Source of the DNA: UBA7359 sp047618295
Lineage (GTDB): Bacteria > Pseudomonadota > Gammaproteobacteria > Eutrophobiales > Eutrophobiaceae
Length of the DNA: 7,016 bases
Direction of reading: 5' to 3'
NCBI GenBank assembly: GCA_047618295.1
Contig: JBLHKL010000105.1
Coordinates: 1 to 7,016 of the forward strand
The position numbers and the translations under genes were made by a program. The notes beneath the pieces are model-generated. The model was given only the letters and a program-made list of their open reading frames with translations. It did no database searches and was not told where the DNA came from. This document shows, one piece after another, positions 1 through 6,735 of this stretch (within the stretch, counting starts at the first letter, position 1; each line of letters begins with the position of its first letter).

Positions 1-192
1 GATCTAGTGGAGAAGCACGGCTTTGAAATGATCGGTTCATCTGAAATTAATGCCAACCCTAAAGATACAAGAGATCATCCTGAAGGCGTATGGACACTAC
101 CACCAAGCTATCGTTTGAAGGATGTCGATAAAGATAAATACACAGCTATTGGCGAAAGCGATCGCATGACCTTACGCTTTGTTAAAAAGTGA
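1..192 (+). CDS. Predicted SAM-dependent methyltransferase, C-terminal fragment (COG4798-like)
   Basis: The frame is open from the first base to the TGA at 190-192, so this is the 3' end of a gene that begins left of the window. The GTG at position 7 is internal and not a credible start. The 63 visible residues carry a pattern I associate with the end of COG4798-type predicted methyltransferases: a 'GFE' segment followed by an 'NPKD' motif (an 'NPxD'-like step), and near the end 'ESDRMTLRFVKK', which resembles the family's closing 'KTDRFVLKFRKP' strand. The SAM-binding Rossmann core would lie upstream and cannot be seen, so neither the catalytic residues nor the substrate can be judged. The gene ends 11 nt before the likely start of the next one, suggesting cotranscription. 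The family call rests on this short tail only. Confidence 0.68.
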   Translation, partial: DLVEKHGFEMIGSSEINANPKDTRDHPEGVWTLPPSYRLKDVDKDKYTAIGESDRMTLRFVKK

Positions 193-203
193 ATGAAATA
201 AAC

Positions 204-578
204 ATGACCGCCAAGTTATTTTTATTACTTGGTTCAGCGAATGCTGCGTTAGCCGTAATGCTCGGTGCCTTTGGTGCACATGCACTAAAGGCGCGGCTTG
301 ATGTAAGCTTACTGAAGGCCTATCACACCGGTGTAGAATATCATTTCTATCACGCCCTTGGCCTGATACTCGTCGGTATTATTGCTATGAACTTACCTGC
401 CAATATCTGGCTTAAAAGCTCAGGCTGGTCAATGTTTGTTGGCATCATTCTTTTTTGTGGTAGCCTCTACCTGCTCAGTATTTTTAACCTACGTTGGTTA
501 GGCATGGTGACACCGATAGGTGGACTGTTATTTATATTAGCCTGGCTGAGCCTCTGTATCTCTGTACTTAAAACTTAA
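204..578 (+). CDS. DUF423 family small integral membrane protein (YgdD-like)
   Basis: This encodes a 124-residue, very hydrophobic protein with about four transmembrane helices. The DUF423 signatures are clear: 'GAFGAHALK' after the first helix, 'YHFYHALGL' at the start of the second, 'FCGSLYLL' in the third and 'TPIGGL' before the fourth. Length and layout match E. coli YgdD and its relatives, an inner-membrane family whose biochemical role is unknown. I chose the ATG at 204 because it gives the family's usual N-terminus (a short polar start, then the first helix). A GTG at 189 overlaps the upstream stop (GTGA) and would add five polar residues, which is possible but less like the family. 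Neither start has a strong ribosome binding site, so coupling to the upstream gene is plausible. The next gene starts 14 nt after the stop. Confidence 0.9.
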   Translation: MTAKLFLLLGSANAALAVMLGAFGAHALKARLDVSLLKAYHTGVEYHFYHALGLILVGIIAMNLPANIWLKSSGWSMFVGIILFCGSLYLLSIFNLRWLGMVTPIGGLLFILAWLSLCISVLKT

Positions 579-592
579 CCAAAGAGTATTTT

Positions 593-949
593 ATGAAACT
601 ATATCTTTTCTTATTCGCTATAAGTTTGTATGCCTCATCTTCTTTTGCTGATGACCTGGACAAACAAATTAATAATGCGTGTTTACGACATGCAGTATCA
701 CTCGTTGCCCAATTAAAGTCTGAAGTCGTCGAAGGCATGAGTCAGGAACAATCAGACAAAGCACTCAAGATTGCAACTACTAGTTGCCAAGCATATTTCA
801 ACAAAGAATTTTCTCCAGCAAAAATAGCAGAAAATGTTGAAGTACAAAGAGAGGTTATCGAAAAGAGAAGTAGTGGCGATGCCCTTACCGATGGATGGTT
901 TGAGACTGGCGGAAAAAAGGGTAATGAACGATTAAAGAGGAAACAATAG
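593..949 (+). CDS. Small secreted (probably periplasmic) protein of unknown function
   Basis: I do not recognise this 118-residue protein. It opens with a classic Sec signal peptide: Lys2, a hydrophobic core at residues 3-14, and a likely signal peptidase I site after 'SSFA' (cleavage near A19|D20). The mature part is about 99 residues, mostly helix-prone and polar, with just two cysteines (C30 and C65) that could form one disulfide in the periplasm. The C-terminus is strongly basic and glycine/lysine rich (ending 'NERLKRKQ'). No transmembrane segment follows the signal peptide and there is no lipobox cysteine, so a soluble periplasmic protein is most likely. A purine-rich AAAGAG at 581-586, 6 nt before the ATG, is a reasonable ribosome binding site. 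It is probably the last gene of the plus-strand transcript and converges on the YciI-like gene 17 nt further on. Confidence 0.75.
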   Translation: MKLYLFLFAISLYASSSFADDLDKQINNACLRHAVSLVAQLKSEVVEGMSQEQSDKALKIATTSCQAYFNKEFSPAKIAENVEVQREVIEKRSSGDALTDGWFETGGKKGNERLKRKQ

Positions 950-966
950 TTTTACCTAGATTATTT

Positions 967-1284
967 TTAACCAGACATGTCTACTAACTCGGACACTTCA
1001 AGCGAACCACCAATATCAAGAAAAGGACAAGCCTTGGCACTAGCCAGAGCCGATTCCATAGAATCCGCTTCAATGATAGTGTATCCAGACATAGTCGTTG
1101 TGCCACCTATAGTAACACTACGATCTGAATTCACAGTACTCTTATCCTTCAATGGATTCATAGGGCTGATCGCAGCCTTACCCAATGAAGCTATCCATTG
1201 CATGTATTCCGAGAAATGTTGCTTTCGTTCTTCCGGACTAGAGGGTTGATTACCACCTAGATAAAAAATGACGTATTGAGGCAT
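967..1284 (-). CDS. YciI-like / YCII-related domain protein
   Basis: This encodes a 105-residue soluble protein with a ferredoxin-like alpha/beta pattern typical of the YCII-related (DGPF/YciI) superfamily. Visible signatures are the opening strand 'QYVIFYLGG', a helix with 'HFSEYMQWIASLG', then 'PMNPL' (41-45), a 'TIGG' turn, the strand 'SGYTIIEADS' (66-75) and 'AKACPFLDIGGSLEV' near the end. This last pattern, in which a Gly-Tyr strand leads to a Cys-Pro hairpin, is common in bacterial YCII-domain proteins. Members form small dimers; some act in degradation of chlorinated aromatics or as putative hydrolases, but most have no known function, so no reaction is assigned. The start is well supported by a strong AAGGAG 6 nt upstream. 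It lies 55 nt downstream of the DUF1232 gene and could be read through from the bat transcript or have its own promoter. Confidence 0.87.
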   Translation of the reverse strand: MPQYVIFYLGGNQPSSPEERKQHFSEYMQWIASLGKAAISPMNPLKDKSTVNSDRSVTIGGTTTMSGYTIIEADSMESALASAKACPFLDIGGSLEVSELVDMSG

Positions 1285-1290
1285 ATTTTT

Positions 1291-1296
1291 CTCCTT
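1291..1296 (-). promoter_or_regulatory. Strong Shine-Dalgarno (AAGGAG) for the YciI-like gene
   Basis: On the minus strand the sequence reads AAGGAG followed by a 6-nt A-rich spacer and ATG. It fixes the start at 1284 and is the best ribosome binding site in the window. The close-packed bat genes mostly have weaker sites, so this gene appears to be translated independently of them. Confidence 0.8.
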
Positions 1297-1339
1297 TGTT
1301 GAAAATTTGCGTGAAGTTCAAGAACTGCTAAAGCCGAAT

Positions 1340-1693
1340 TCATAAAACAAATGACTGCTTATAAAAGAAGACGTATGTAATAAATATCAATACTATCCAA
1401 ATCATTATTACTGTCATGATTCCGAGTATCTTAAGTCCGGAATGATTGTCCTGTTCAATGTACGCTGATGCTGCTTCTGCTTTCACCTCTGCTGGAATTA
1501 ACTTCATTACAACGCTGTAGGCTATCGGGATTAATATAATCTCATCGAGCAGACCAATAACGGGGATAAAGTCGGGAATGATGTCTATTGGGCTAACGAT
1601 GTAGGCTAGGGTCAGGATGACAATTGCTTTTGCATACCAGGGCGTACGTGAATCACGCATTGCTGATATCAATAAGGCAATCTTTTCTGTCAC
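1340..1693 (-). CDS. YkvA-type DUF1232 membrane protein
   Basis: This 117-residue protein carries the DUF1232 (YkvA) signature: 'RDSRTPWYAKA' (13-23) followed by 'YIVSPIDIIPDFIPVIGLLDE' split over residues 31-51, with the characteristic S-P-I-D, P-D-F-I-P and G-L-L-D steps. A second hydrophobic helix at about 87-110 ('ILGIMTVIMIWIVLIFITY') should anchor the C-terminus. The final residue of the usual 'LLDD' is Glu here. The family's function is unknown. The start is a GTG at 1691-1693; an in-frame TAA, the batD stop, lies two codons before it, so no longer start exists in this frame. The next ATG (codon 12) would trim into the conserved region. There is no clear ribosome binding site, and the gap to batD is only 3 nt, so translational coupling to batD is likely. 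The bat link is by position only. Confidence 0.87.
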   Translation of the reverse strand: MTEKIALLISAMRDSRTPWYAKAIVILTLAYIVSPIDIIPDFIPVIGLLDEIILIPIAYSVVMKLIPAEVKAEAASAYIEQDNHSGLKILGIMTVIMIWIVLIFITYVFFYKQSFVL

Positions 1694-1696
1694 GTT

Positions 1697-3397
1697 TTAT
1701 GTTTTATATAGCGGCTCCAGCTTACCATTGATAACTTTTGGTTGTTTCTTATCGAAAGACTGTGATTCAAAACTTTTTAAGAAGCTTGCACCATCCCATT
1801 GCGATGTTGAGCTTCCATAGAGACAACTATTAAGCTCGTCCAGTTTTATTTTAAAATCTTCATCGCTATATTCTTTTAGCGCATTAAGATTATTTATATT
1901 TTTATCTAACCAATGACTCTTAGCCCAGTCGAGCAAAGCTTGCTGAGTCTGTTTTGGGTCATTGTTTTTACAAGCTTGTTGTATTTTCTTCAGAAGCTTG
2001 CGGTTAGAGATATTTTCTTCTTCCTTAGTATCAGTATCAGAACCATTACGTTTACTTCTCCAGAAGAAAACCACTGTTAATAGCCATAATACAAGCAAGA
2101 ACAAACTCACCCATTTCCAGAGGGGTTCTTCTTTCGTTAGGGTAATTGGTGCTAAATTATTTTGATTATTATTTTCTGACTCAGTTGCTGTAGCCTGATC
2201 TATAGTTGTCTGTTGCTTAACAACATTATCTACCGCTACTGGCGCGGTACTACCTTCTATATGAATATTGCGTTCGGGTAATTCAGCAACTTCCATTTTG
2301 TCAGTATCCGTATTCCACCAGGGGATTTTGATCGCGGGTAAGGTGTAATCACCACCTTTAGTTGGGATTATTGCCATTTTATCGCGTCGGACTCCTATAT
2401 AACCATCCGCATTATTCGATTCGTCAAACTCTGGCTGATCAGGATACTGTTTTAGTTCGTCCGGTAGGTTACTCTTTATTGCAGGTAGATGGCTTGCCGC
2501 GAGTCCATTAGCTTTTAGCGTCAAGGTACGCGTTGTCGCTTCACCTTGTTCCAGTTTTGATGGGTCAACTGACCATTGCTCTTCAATAGATAATTGATTC
2601 GCTGGTAACCATGTATCCCCCGTAAAAGAATCCGGAATCGGTTTCACATTTATTTCTACCGACTTGGAACGCTTTACAATAGACGTTGGTTGATTAAATC
2701 GGTCGAAACTAAAGAAACCGCCCGCACCGCCCGTTTGTCCCTGAAAGACGATAGGTTGTATGGTCATCGGCCCACTACTTTGAGGAAAGATAACGTATTG
2801 ACGTTCGATGACATTGTAACGTTTACCATTACGTTGTGTTTCAAAACTGCTGTCTTCTCCAAGTTTATTGATTACCGCCTGCCCGCCTGTTACCTCGGGT
2901 TCTGAAAGACTGGCATTATTGGTTACTACCCCACGATATAACCTGAGAGTATAAACAAGCTGTGCCTGCACATAGGGCGACTTGGTATTTACTTCAACAT
3001 CGACAAAAATATTGTCTGTAGTGCCACCCTGCGTTGTCTGTGACCCTGCAACAACATTGATAGAGAGTGGTTTGGTCAACTCTTTATTAAATCGAATTGA
3101 AGGAATACCCAAGGTTCCTGTTTTGTTCGCGATAAGTGTAACTATCCACATCTGTGAATAGCTTATTTTTCCATTGATGATTTGTGTATCACTGCGATGA
3201 CGCGTATCGAGCACCGTGAATGAATTAGTTAATGAGCTAAAGTCAGGTTTCGCATCAACCTTCTGATCACTTTCAAAGATAAGATGAAATGATTCATCGA
3301 CCACGACAGGTTCTCGATCTATCTTAACTGTTATTTCTGCTAGCAGTATTTGGCTAAATAACAATAATGATAGTGTGATTAATAGTTTGTAATTCAT
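1697..3397 (-). CDS. batD: BatD, membrane-anchored periplasmic protein of the Bat system
   Basis: This 566-residue protein has a Sec signal peptide (core at residues 4-19, likely cleavage after 'ILLA', A20|E21). A long beta-rich ectodomain follows, then one transmembrane helix at about 427-446 ('WKWVSLFLLVLWLLTVVFFW') closed by 'RSKR', and a helical cytoplasmic tail of about 115 residues. The opening 'ITVKIDREPVVVDESFHLIF' and the later 'YSQMWIVTLIANKTGTLGIP' and 'RQYVIFPQSSGPMTIQP' are typical of BatD, whose ectodomain is built of immunoglobulin-like repeats. 'DYTLPAIKIPWWNTDT' before the linker is also usual in proteobacterial members. A polar Asn/Gln/Thr-rich linker (about 393-415) precedes the membrane helix. 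The family was named for oxygen tolerance in Bacteroides; its molecular job is unresolved, with protein-protein contact in the periplasm likely. The gene starts 7 nt after the batB-batC stop without a strong ribosome binding site, so coupling is probable. Confidence 0.92.
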   Translation of the reverse strand: MNYKLLITLSLLLFSQILLAEITVKIDREPVVVDESFHLIFESDQKVDAKPDFSSLTNSFTVLDTRHRSDTQIINGKISYSQMWIVTLIANKTGTLGIPSIRFNKELTKPLSINVVAGSQTTQGGTTDNIFVDVEVNTKSPYVQAQLVYTLRLYRGVVTNNASLSEPEVTGGQAVINKLGEDSSFETQRNGKRYNVIERQYVIFPQSSGPMTIQPIVFQGQTGGAGGFFSFDRFNQPTSIVKRSKSVEINVKPIPDSFTGDTWLPANQLSIEEQWSVDPSKLEQGEATTRTLTLKANGLAASHLPAIKSNLPDELKQYPDQPEFDESNNADGYIGVRRDKMAIIPTKGGDYTLPAIKIPWWNTDTDKMEVAELPERNIHIEGSTAPVAVDNVVKQQTTIDQATATESENNNQNNLAPITLTKEEPLWKWVSLFLLVLWLLTVVFFWRSKRNGSDTDTKEEENISNRKLLKKIQQACKNNDPKQTQQALLDWAKSHWLDKNINNLNALKEYSDEDFKIKLDELNSCLYGSSTSQWDGASFLKSFESQSFDKKQPKVINGKLEPLYKT

Positions 3398-3404
3398 ATT
3401 CTAA

Positions 3405-5228
3405 TTACCAATATTTTTCATTGTTTGATGGTCGTCTTTTTTGTTGTTGGTATTGATACTTAAATTTGCGTCTTAATAATCCAGATGGGTCATCAGGAAT
3501 TCGGCGTAACCATTGCTCTGTTGCTTGTTGTTGTTCATCGAGTTCTTTTTCTTCTTGTGTAGAGGCTTGCGCCTGCTGTTGTTCTTCCTCTTCTTTATCA
3601 CCGGATTCTTTTGCTTGTTGCTCTTCCTTCTCTTGTTCTGATTTTTGCTGTTCTTCTGACTCTTGTTTTTTACCGTCTTGTTGTTGCTCTGAATTATCTT
3701 GTTCTTCTTGTTGCTGCTGTGAAGACTGTTGTTCTTCGGAATTTTCTTGCTGGTCTGATTCTTTTTGTTCAGACTCTGATTGCTGTTCTTTTGACTCGGA
3801 ATCTTCTTGTTCCTGCTGATCAGACTCTTCATCTGATTTCTGATCTGAATCAGACTGTTGTTGCTGTTGTTTCTCCAGTTCCTTTTTAATCAAGTCACGA
3901 TTAAATATCGCATCTGCGTGTTCGGGCTTGCTCTCCAGAACCTCGTCATAAGCAGCAATGGCATCTTCATAGCGTCCCTGTTTCGCCATGGCATTGGCTC
4001 GATTATAAATACTACGCGTGTCCTCGTGTTCATTTAAGAGCTCTTCAACTGTTGCAAAATCACCTTTGCGATAATTTGCCGCTGCTTTCCATTCTTTATT
4101 ATTAAACAACTCAGAGGCTAACTCAGCCTGTTCACTATTAAGGGCACGCATCGCCTGCTGATTTTTATTTAACCACAGGTCATCCCATTCAAATGCCATA
4201 ACATCATCAGGAGTTTGTATAAGTACACAAACAAATAATGCTAGATAACCTCGGCGAAACCCAAATGCAACGATAGGCAGGATCAATAAAATTAACCACG
4301 GTCCAAATTCGCGCCATCGATCAGTTTCGAATTGAGAGGCTGTTTCATTCGTTTTTTCCAAGCCACTATTAAAAAGACGATTGAGCCGTTCAATATCCCC
4401 ATCACCTAATTGACTTGTCTCATAATATCCACCACCCGAACTTGCCAGTAATCGGAGAACGCCTTGATTTAATTTAGGTATCACAATCGTCCCGGCTTTA
4501 TCTTTTAGAAAGCCACTATCGCCTAGTTTCACCGGGGCACCTTCTTCTGTACCAATGCCTAATAGTGATACCTTATAGCCACGTCGTTTGGTTTTGCTAA
4601 AAGCCTTATCTAACTGACTATCGACTTCATCTGTCACTAGCAATATATGCCCTTCGCTGTTACCCGCCTGTTTTAATAACTCTGCGGCTTTTTCCAAGGC
4701 AATATCGGCACTGCTACCGGGGGAAGGCATAATCTGTGGTGTCAGAGCATTAAGCTGAGATTTAATTGTTTTAATATCATCTGTTAACGGTGTTACTGTA
4801 AAAGCATCACCTGCGTAGACAATCAATGCCGTCTGTCCTTCTTGTCTCAGATCCAGGAGATCAGAGATCTTGAACCGAGCACGCTCAAGTCGACTCGGCT
4901 TAATATCATCAGCATACATTGAGTAAGAGAGATCCATCGCAATCACAAGTGCTGACTCTTTCTCAAATACGGGTTCGGGCAAACGTTCCCAGCTTGGCCC
5001 CGCGAGGGCAAAGACCATTAACAAACTTACAAACCCAAACAATGAAATGTTGGTGTATTTTTTTACACCCGTTCTACCCACTAATATATAAGGTAATAGC
5101 GCAGGGTCGCAGACACTCTCCCAATGTTTGTTGACCAAATGTCGCTTAGCTAGCATCCATACAAGAATTATCAGCGGTATCAGCGCAATAAACCAGTAGG
5201 GACGAATGAAATGAAATTCAGACATCAT
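3405..5228 (-). CDS. BatB-BatC fusion: VWA domain plus TPR and Q/E/S-rich tail
   Basis: This is a 607-residue fusion. Residues 8-27 and 62-78 are membrane helices. Residues about 92-290 form a von Willebrand factor A domain with a full MIDAS set: D99-L-S101-Y-S103, T149 in 'TPLTDD' and D200 in 'VTDEVD'. Helices at about 309-325 and 326-345 follow, separated by 'RRG'. Residues about 375-445 hold TPR-like units ('NRANAMAKQGRYEDAIAAYDEVLESKP'-type, 409-435). Residues 454-568 are a Q/E/S-rich linker, and the end (571-607) has 'EQWLRRIPDDPSGLLRRKF', typical of the BatC part. By the positive-inside rule the VWA, TPR and linker lie in the periplasm. In Bacteroides BatB and BatC are separate genes; the joined form is common in gammaproteobacteria. 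The first ATG overlaps the batA stop (ATGA) and is preceded by GAGGTGA, which favours it over the adjacent second ATG. Confidence 0.93.
   Translation of the reverse strand: MMSEFHFIRPYWFIALIPLIILVWMLAKRHLVNKHWESVCDPALLPYILVGRTGVKKYTNISLFGFVSLLMVFALAGPSWERLPEPVFEKESALVIAMDLSYSMYADDIKPSRLERARFKISDLLDLRQEGQTALIVYAGDAFTVTPLTDDIKTIKSQLNALTPQIMPSPGSSADIALEKAAELLKQAGNSEGHILLVTDEVDSQLDKAFSKTKRRGYKVSLLGIGTEEGAPVKLGDSGFLKDKAGTIVIPKLNQGVLRLLASSGGGYYETSQLGDGDIERLNRLFNSGLEKTNETASQFETDRWREFGPWLILLILPIVAFGFRRGYLALFVCVLIQTPDDVMAFEWDDLWLNKNQQAMRALNSEQAELASELFNNKEWKAAANYRKGDFATVEELLNEHEDTRSIYNRANAMAKQGRYEDAIAAYDEVLESKPEHADAIFNRDLIKKELEKQQQQQSDSDQKSDEESDQQEQEDSESKEQQSESEQKESDQQENSEEQQSSQQQQEEQDNSEQQQDGKKQESEEQQKSEQEKEEQQAKESGDKEEEEQQQAQASTQEEKELDEQQQATEQWLRRIPDDPSGLLRRKFKYQYQQQKRRPSNNEKYW
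3525..3869 (-). repeat. Low-complexity (CAG/CAA/GAA-rich) tract coding a Q/E/S-rich linker
   Basis: This stretch encodes residues 454-568 of BatB-BatC. By my count 38 of 115 residues are Gln, 31 Glu and 17 Ser, so about three quarters of the tract is Q, E or S. There is one Leu and no Cys or aromatic residue. It starts with five Gln in a row and mixes short blocks such as 'QQEQ', 'SEEQQ' and 'KEEEEQ' without a fixed period. It should be disordered or an extended coiled coil. The codon bias (CAA, CAG, GAA) leaves long open shadow frames on both strands. Such a tract can change length by slippage. Confidence 0.9.
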
Positions 5229-6235
5229 GATGCTTCACCTCGCGCATTAACTACCCCTGAGGAATGTCGCAGCATAATAACAATGCACATCAATACTAAG
5301 GCGATAGCTAATGGCCAATAAAATAACGCCGTTTGCGGTCTAAATCGTTGCACATCTTTTTCTATCGGTTCAAGCTCATCCAATAAAGCATAGATCTGCT
5401 CTAGTTGTTCTGTGTCTCTCGCCCGAAAATATCGTCCGCCGGTTTTATCTGCAATAGCACTTAAGGTTTTTTCATCGAGATCAGCGGATGGATTAACTCG
5501 TCGTGAGCCAAAGATTGAACGCACGATCATTTCATCGGCACCGATACCAATCGTATAAATTTTCATGTTTTCGCGAGCCGCCAAATCTGCTGCTGCGAGA
5601 GGTTCGACTTCACCTGCCGTATTTGCCCCATCGGTTAATAATATCAGTACTCGACTTTTCTCATCTTGATCACGCAATCGTTTAACCGCTAAACCAATCG
5701 CATCACCAATTGCCGTAGACTTTCCTGCCAAACCTATGGCAGATTCATACAACAATGTTTTAACGGTTAATCGATCAAAGGTTAAGGGTGTTTGCAAATA
5801 AGCCTGCTCGCCAAACAGAATCAAGCCAAGTCGGTCACCTACTCGCCGTTCAATAAATTCCCCAGCAACATATTTGGTTGCCGTTAGTCGATTAACTTTG
5901 TCATCCTTTATAATAAAGTCTTCCTCTTCCATGCTGCCGGACAGATCAACTGCCAACATCAGATCACGACCGCTTATGGGAATATCAATAAAATCACCTA
6001 GCCATTGCGGGCGCGTAGCCGCAGTGACTAAACAACACCATGCAATTATAGCCAACCAGATCAATCGCCGTTTAACATCGACATGATGCCCATCGTTAGA
6101 ATGTATGCTGAATTCAGTCAGAAATGGAACGCGTAGGGCAGCTTCATTGACCACTTCGGCAGGAGGTAATATAAAACGAATGATTATCGGTAATGGTAAC
6201 AACGCTGCAAGCCAGGGCCATTCGAAATTAATCAT
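5225..6235 (-). CDS. batA: BatA, VWA-domain membrane protein of the Bat system
   Basis: This 336-residue protein has membrane helices at about 5-23 and 58-74, a VWA domain at about 90-290 and a last helix at about 304-322. The MIDAS metal site is complete: D97-L-S99-G-S101, a Thr in 'TPLTFD' (T152) or in 'GKSTAIGDA' (T174), and D202 in 'LLTDGANT'. Other BatA features are 'RPQWLG' before the domain, 'GDRLGLILFGEQAYLQTPLT' and 'TIGIGADEM'. The 'KRR' before the second helix and 'RH' after the last suggest a periplasmic VWA domain with a short cytoplasmic tail. VWA domains of this sort usually bind a partner through a metal ion. The gene overlaps the DUF4381 stop by 4 nt (ATGA) and has a GAAGGGG ribosome binding site 8 nt upstream at 6244-6250. 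The tail 'VVNARGEAS' contains the site for batB-batC. Confidence 0.94.
   Translation of the reverse strand: MINFEWPWLAALLPLPIIIRFILPPAEVVNEAALRVPFLTEFSIHSNDGHHVDVKRRLIWLAIIAWCCLVTAATRPQWLGDFIDIPISGRDLMLAVDLSGSMEEEDFIIKDDKVNRLTATKYVAGEFIERRVGDRLGLILFGEQAYLQTPLTFDRLTVKTLLYESAIGLAGKSTAIGDAIGLAVKRLRDQDEKSRVLILLTDGANTAGEVEPLAAADLAARENMKIYTIGIGADEMIVRSIFGSRRVNPSADLDEKTLSAIADKTGGRYFRARDTEQLEQIYALLDELEPIEKDVQRFRPQTALFYWPLAIALVLMCIVIMLRHSSGVVNARGEAS
5235..5241 (-). promoter_or_regulatory. Shine-Dalgarno GAGGTGA for batB-batC, inside the end of batA
   Basis: The last codons of batA hold GAGGTGA on the minus strand, 6 nt before the ATG at 5228. It matches the anti-Shine-Dalgarno sequence well. Two ATGs stand in a row; this site and the ATGA overlap with the batA stop favour the first. 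Confidence 0.7.
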
Positions 6236-6735
6236 TTCTTATTCCCCTTCCCTTTAGCAACTGTCTCAATCCAGGTTGAGACTAAACCAATCAATTCATT
6301 ACTATTAAACTCTGGATCGGCTTGATATGGCGCTTCAATCAGAACGCGACCTATACCATTATCGAATTCATTCTTAGCTGAATATTGATCTAGAAATTTC
6401 AACCATTCTTCCCCTGTCAATCCCGCAGACTCTTCACGAGGAAAAATACTGATACTCAAACGCCGTATTAATTCCGACAGTTCTTTCACCAGATTTGATT
6501 TATCCTGATTGATATTAAAATCAGTTTCTATTCGTTCTAATTCTTGTTTGGCCAGATAAAGCGCTGATATCTTGTTATTTCGATAGCGTCGAATGAAATA
6601 CGTCGTTAATAACACAACGATGACAAACAATATTATTAATGCCCACCATCCAGGTGCAAGCGGCCACCACGAAACAGGATCGGGCAAATGGATATCGCGA
6701 AGCGGAATAATCGCTGGATCAGGACCCTGCATCAT
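6232..6735 (-). CDS. DUF4381 membrane protein of the Bat operon
   Basis: This 167-residue protein has the DUF4381 layout: a short N-terminus with 'IPLRDIHLPDPVSWWPLAPGWW' spread over residues 10-31, one membrane helix at about 30-48, then 'RRYRNNK' and a helical cytoplasmic domain. The conserved segment 'LVKELSELIRRLSISIFPREESAGLTGEEWLKFLD' lies at about 82-116, where 'FPRE' and 'LTGEEWL' are family landmarks. The positive cluster after the helix places the bulk in the cytoplasm. DUF4381 proteins sit between the DUF58 and BatA genes in many proteobacterial bat operons; their role is unknown, and a link between the cytoplasmic DUF58/MoxR side and the membrane VWA proteins is my inference. Two ATGs open the gene. 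The first overlaps the upstream stop (ATGA), and no clear ribosome binding site is visible, so coupling is likely. Confidence 0.9.
   Translation of the reverse strand: MMQGPDPAIIPLRDIHLPDPVSWWPLAPGWWALIILFVIVVLLTTYFIRRYRNNKISALYLAKQELERIETDFNINQDKSNLVKELSELIRRLSISIFPREESAGLTGEEWLKFLDQYSAKNEFDNGIGRVLIEAPYQADPEFNSNELIGLVSTWIETVAKGKGNKK

Noticed and set aside
189..203. GTG start at 189 for the DUF423 protein, overlapping the upstream stop
   Set aside because: It would add five polar residues not typical of the family; the ATG at 204 gives the usual N-terminus. It cannot be fully excluded.
977..1249. Plus-strand open frame of 90 codons opposite the YciI-like gene
   Set aside because: The minus strand has a strong ribosome site and recognisable YCII motifs; the plus-strand translation shows no family features.
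1315..1326. Small inverted repeat AGTTC-AA-GAACT upstream of the YciI-like gene
   Set aside because: Arms of only 5 nt with a 2-nt centre are too short for a terminator and occur often by chance; no second copy was noticed to support an operator.
2690..2905. Plus-strand open frames inside batD and batA (for example 2690-2905, 1962-2165, 5874-6086)
   Set aside because: They lie opposite well-supported genes and show no family motifs or good ribosome sites.
3466..3889. Long open frames within the Q/E/S tract: a Cys/Ser-rich and a Leu/Val-rich frame on the plus strand and a Lys/Asn-rich frame on the minus strand
   Set aside because: They are out-of-frame readings of the CAA/CAG/GAA-rich codons of BatB-C. 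Their odd composition follows from the repeat-like DNA, and they lack ribosome binding sites.
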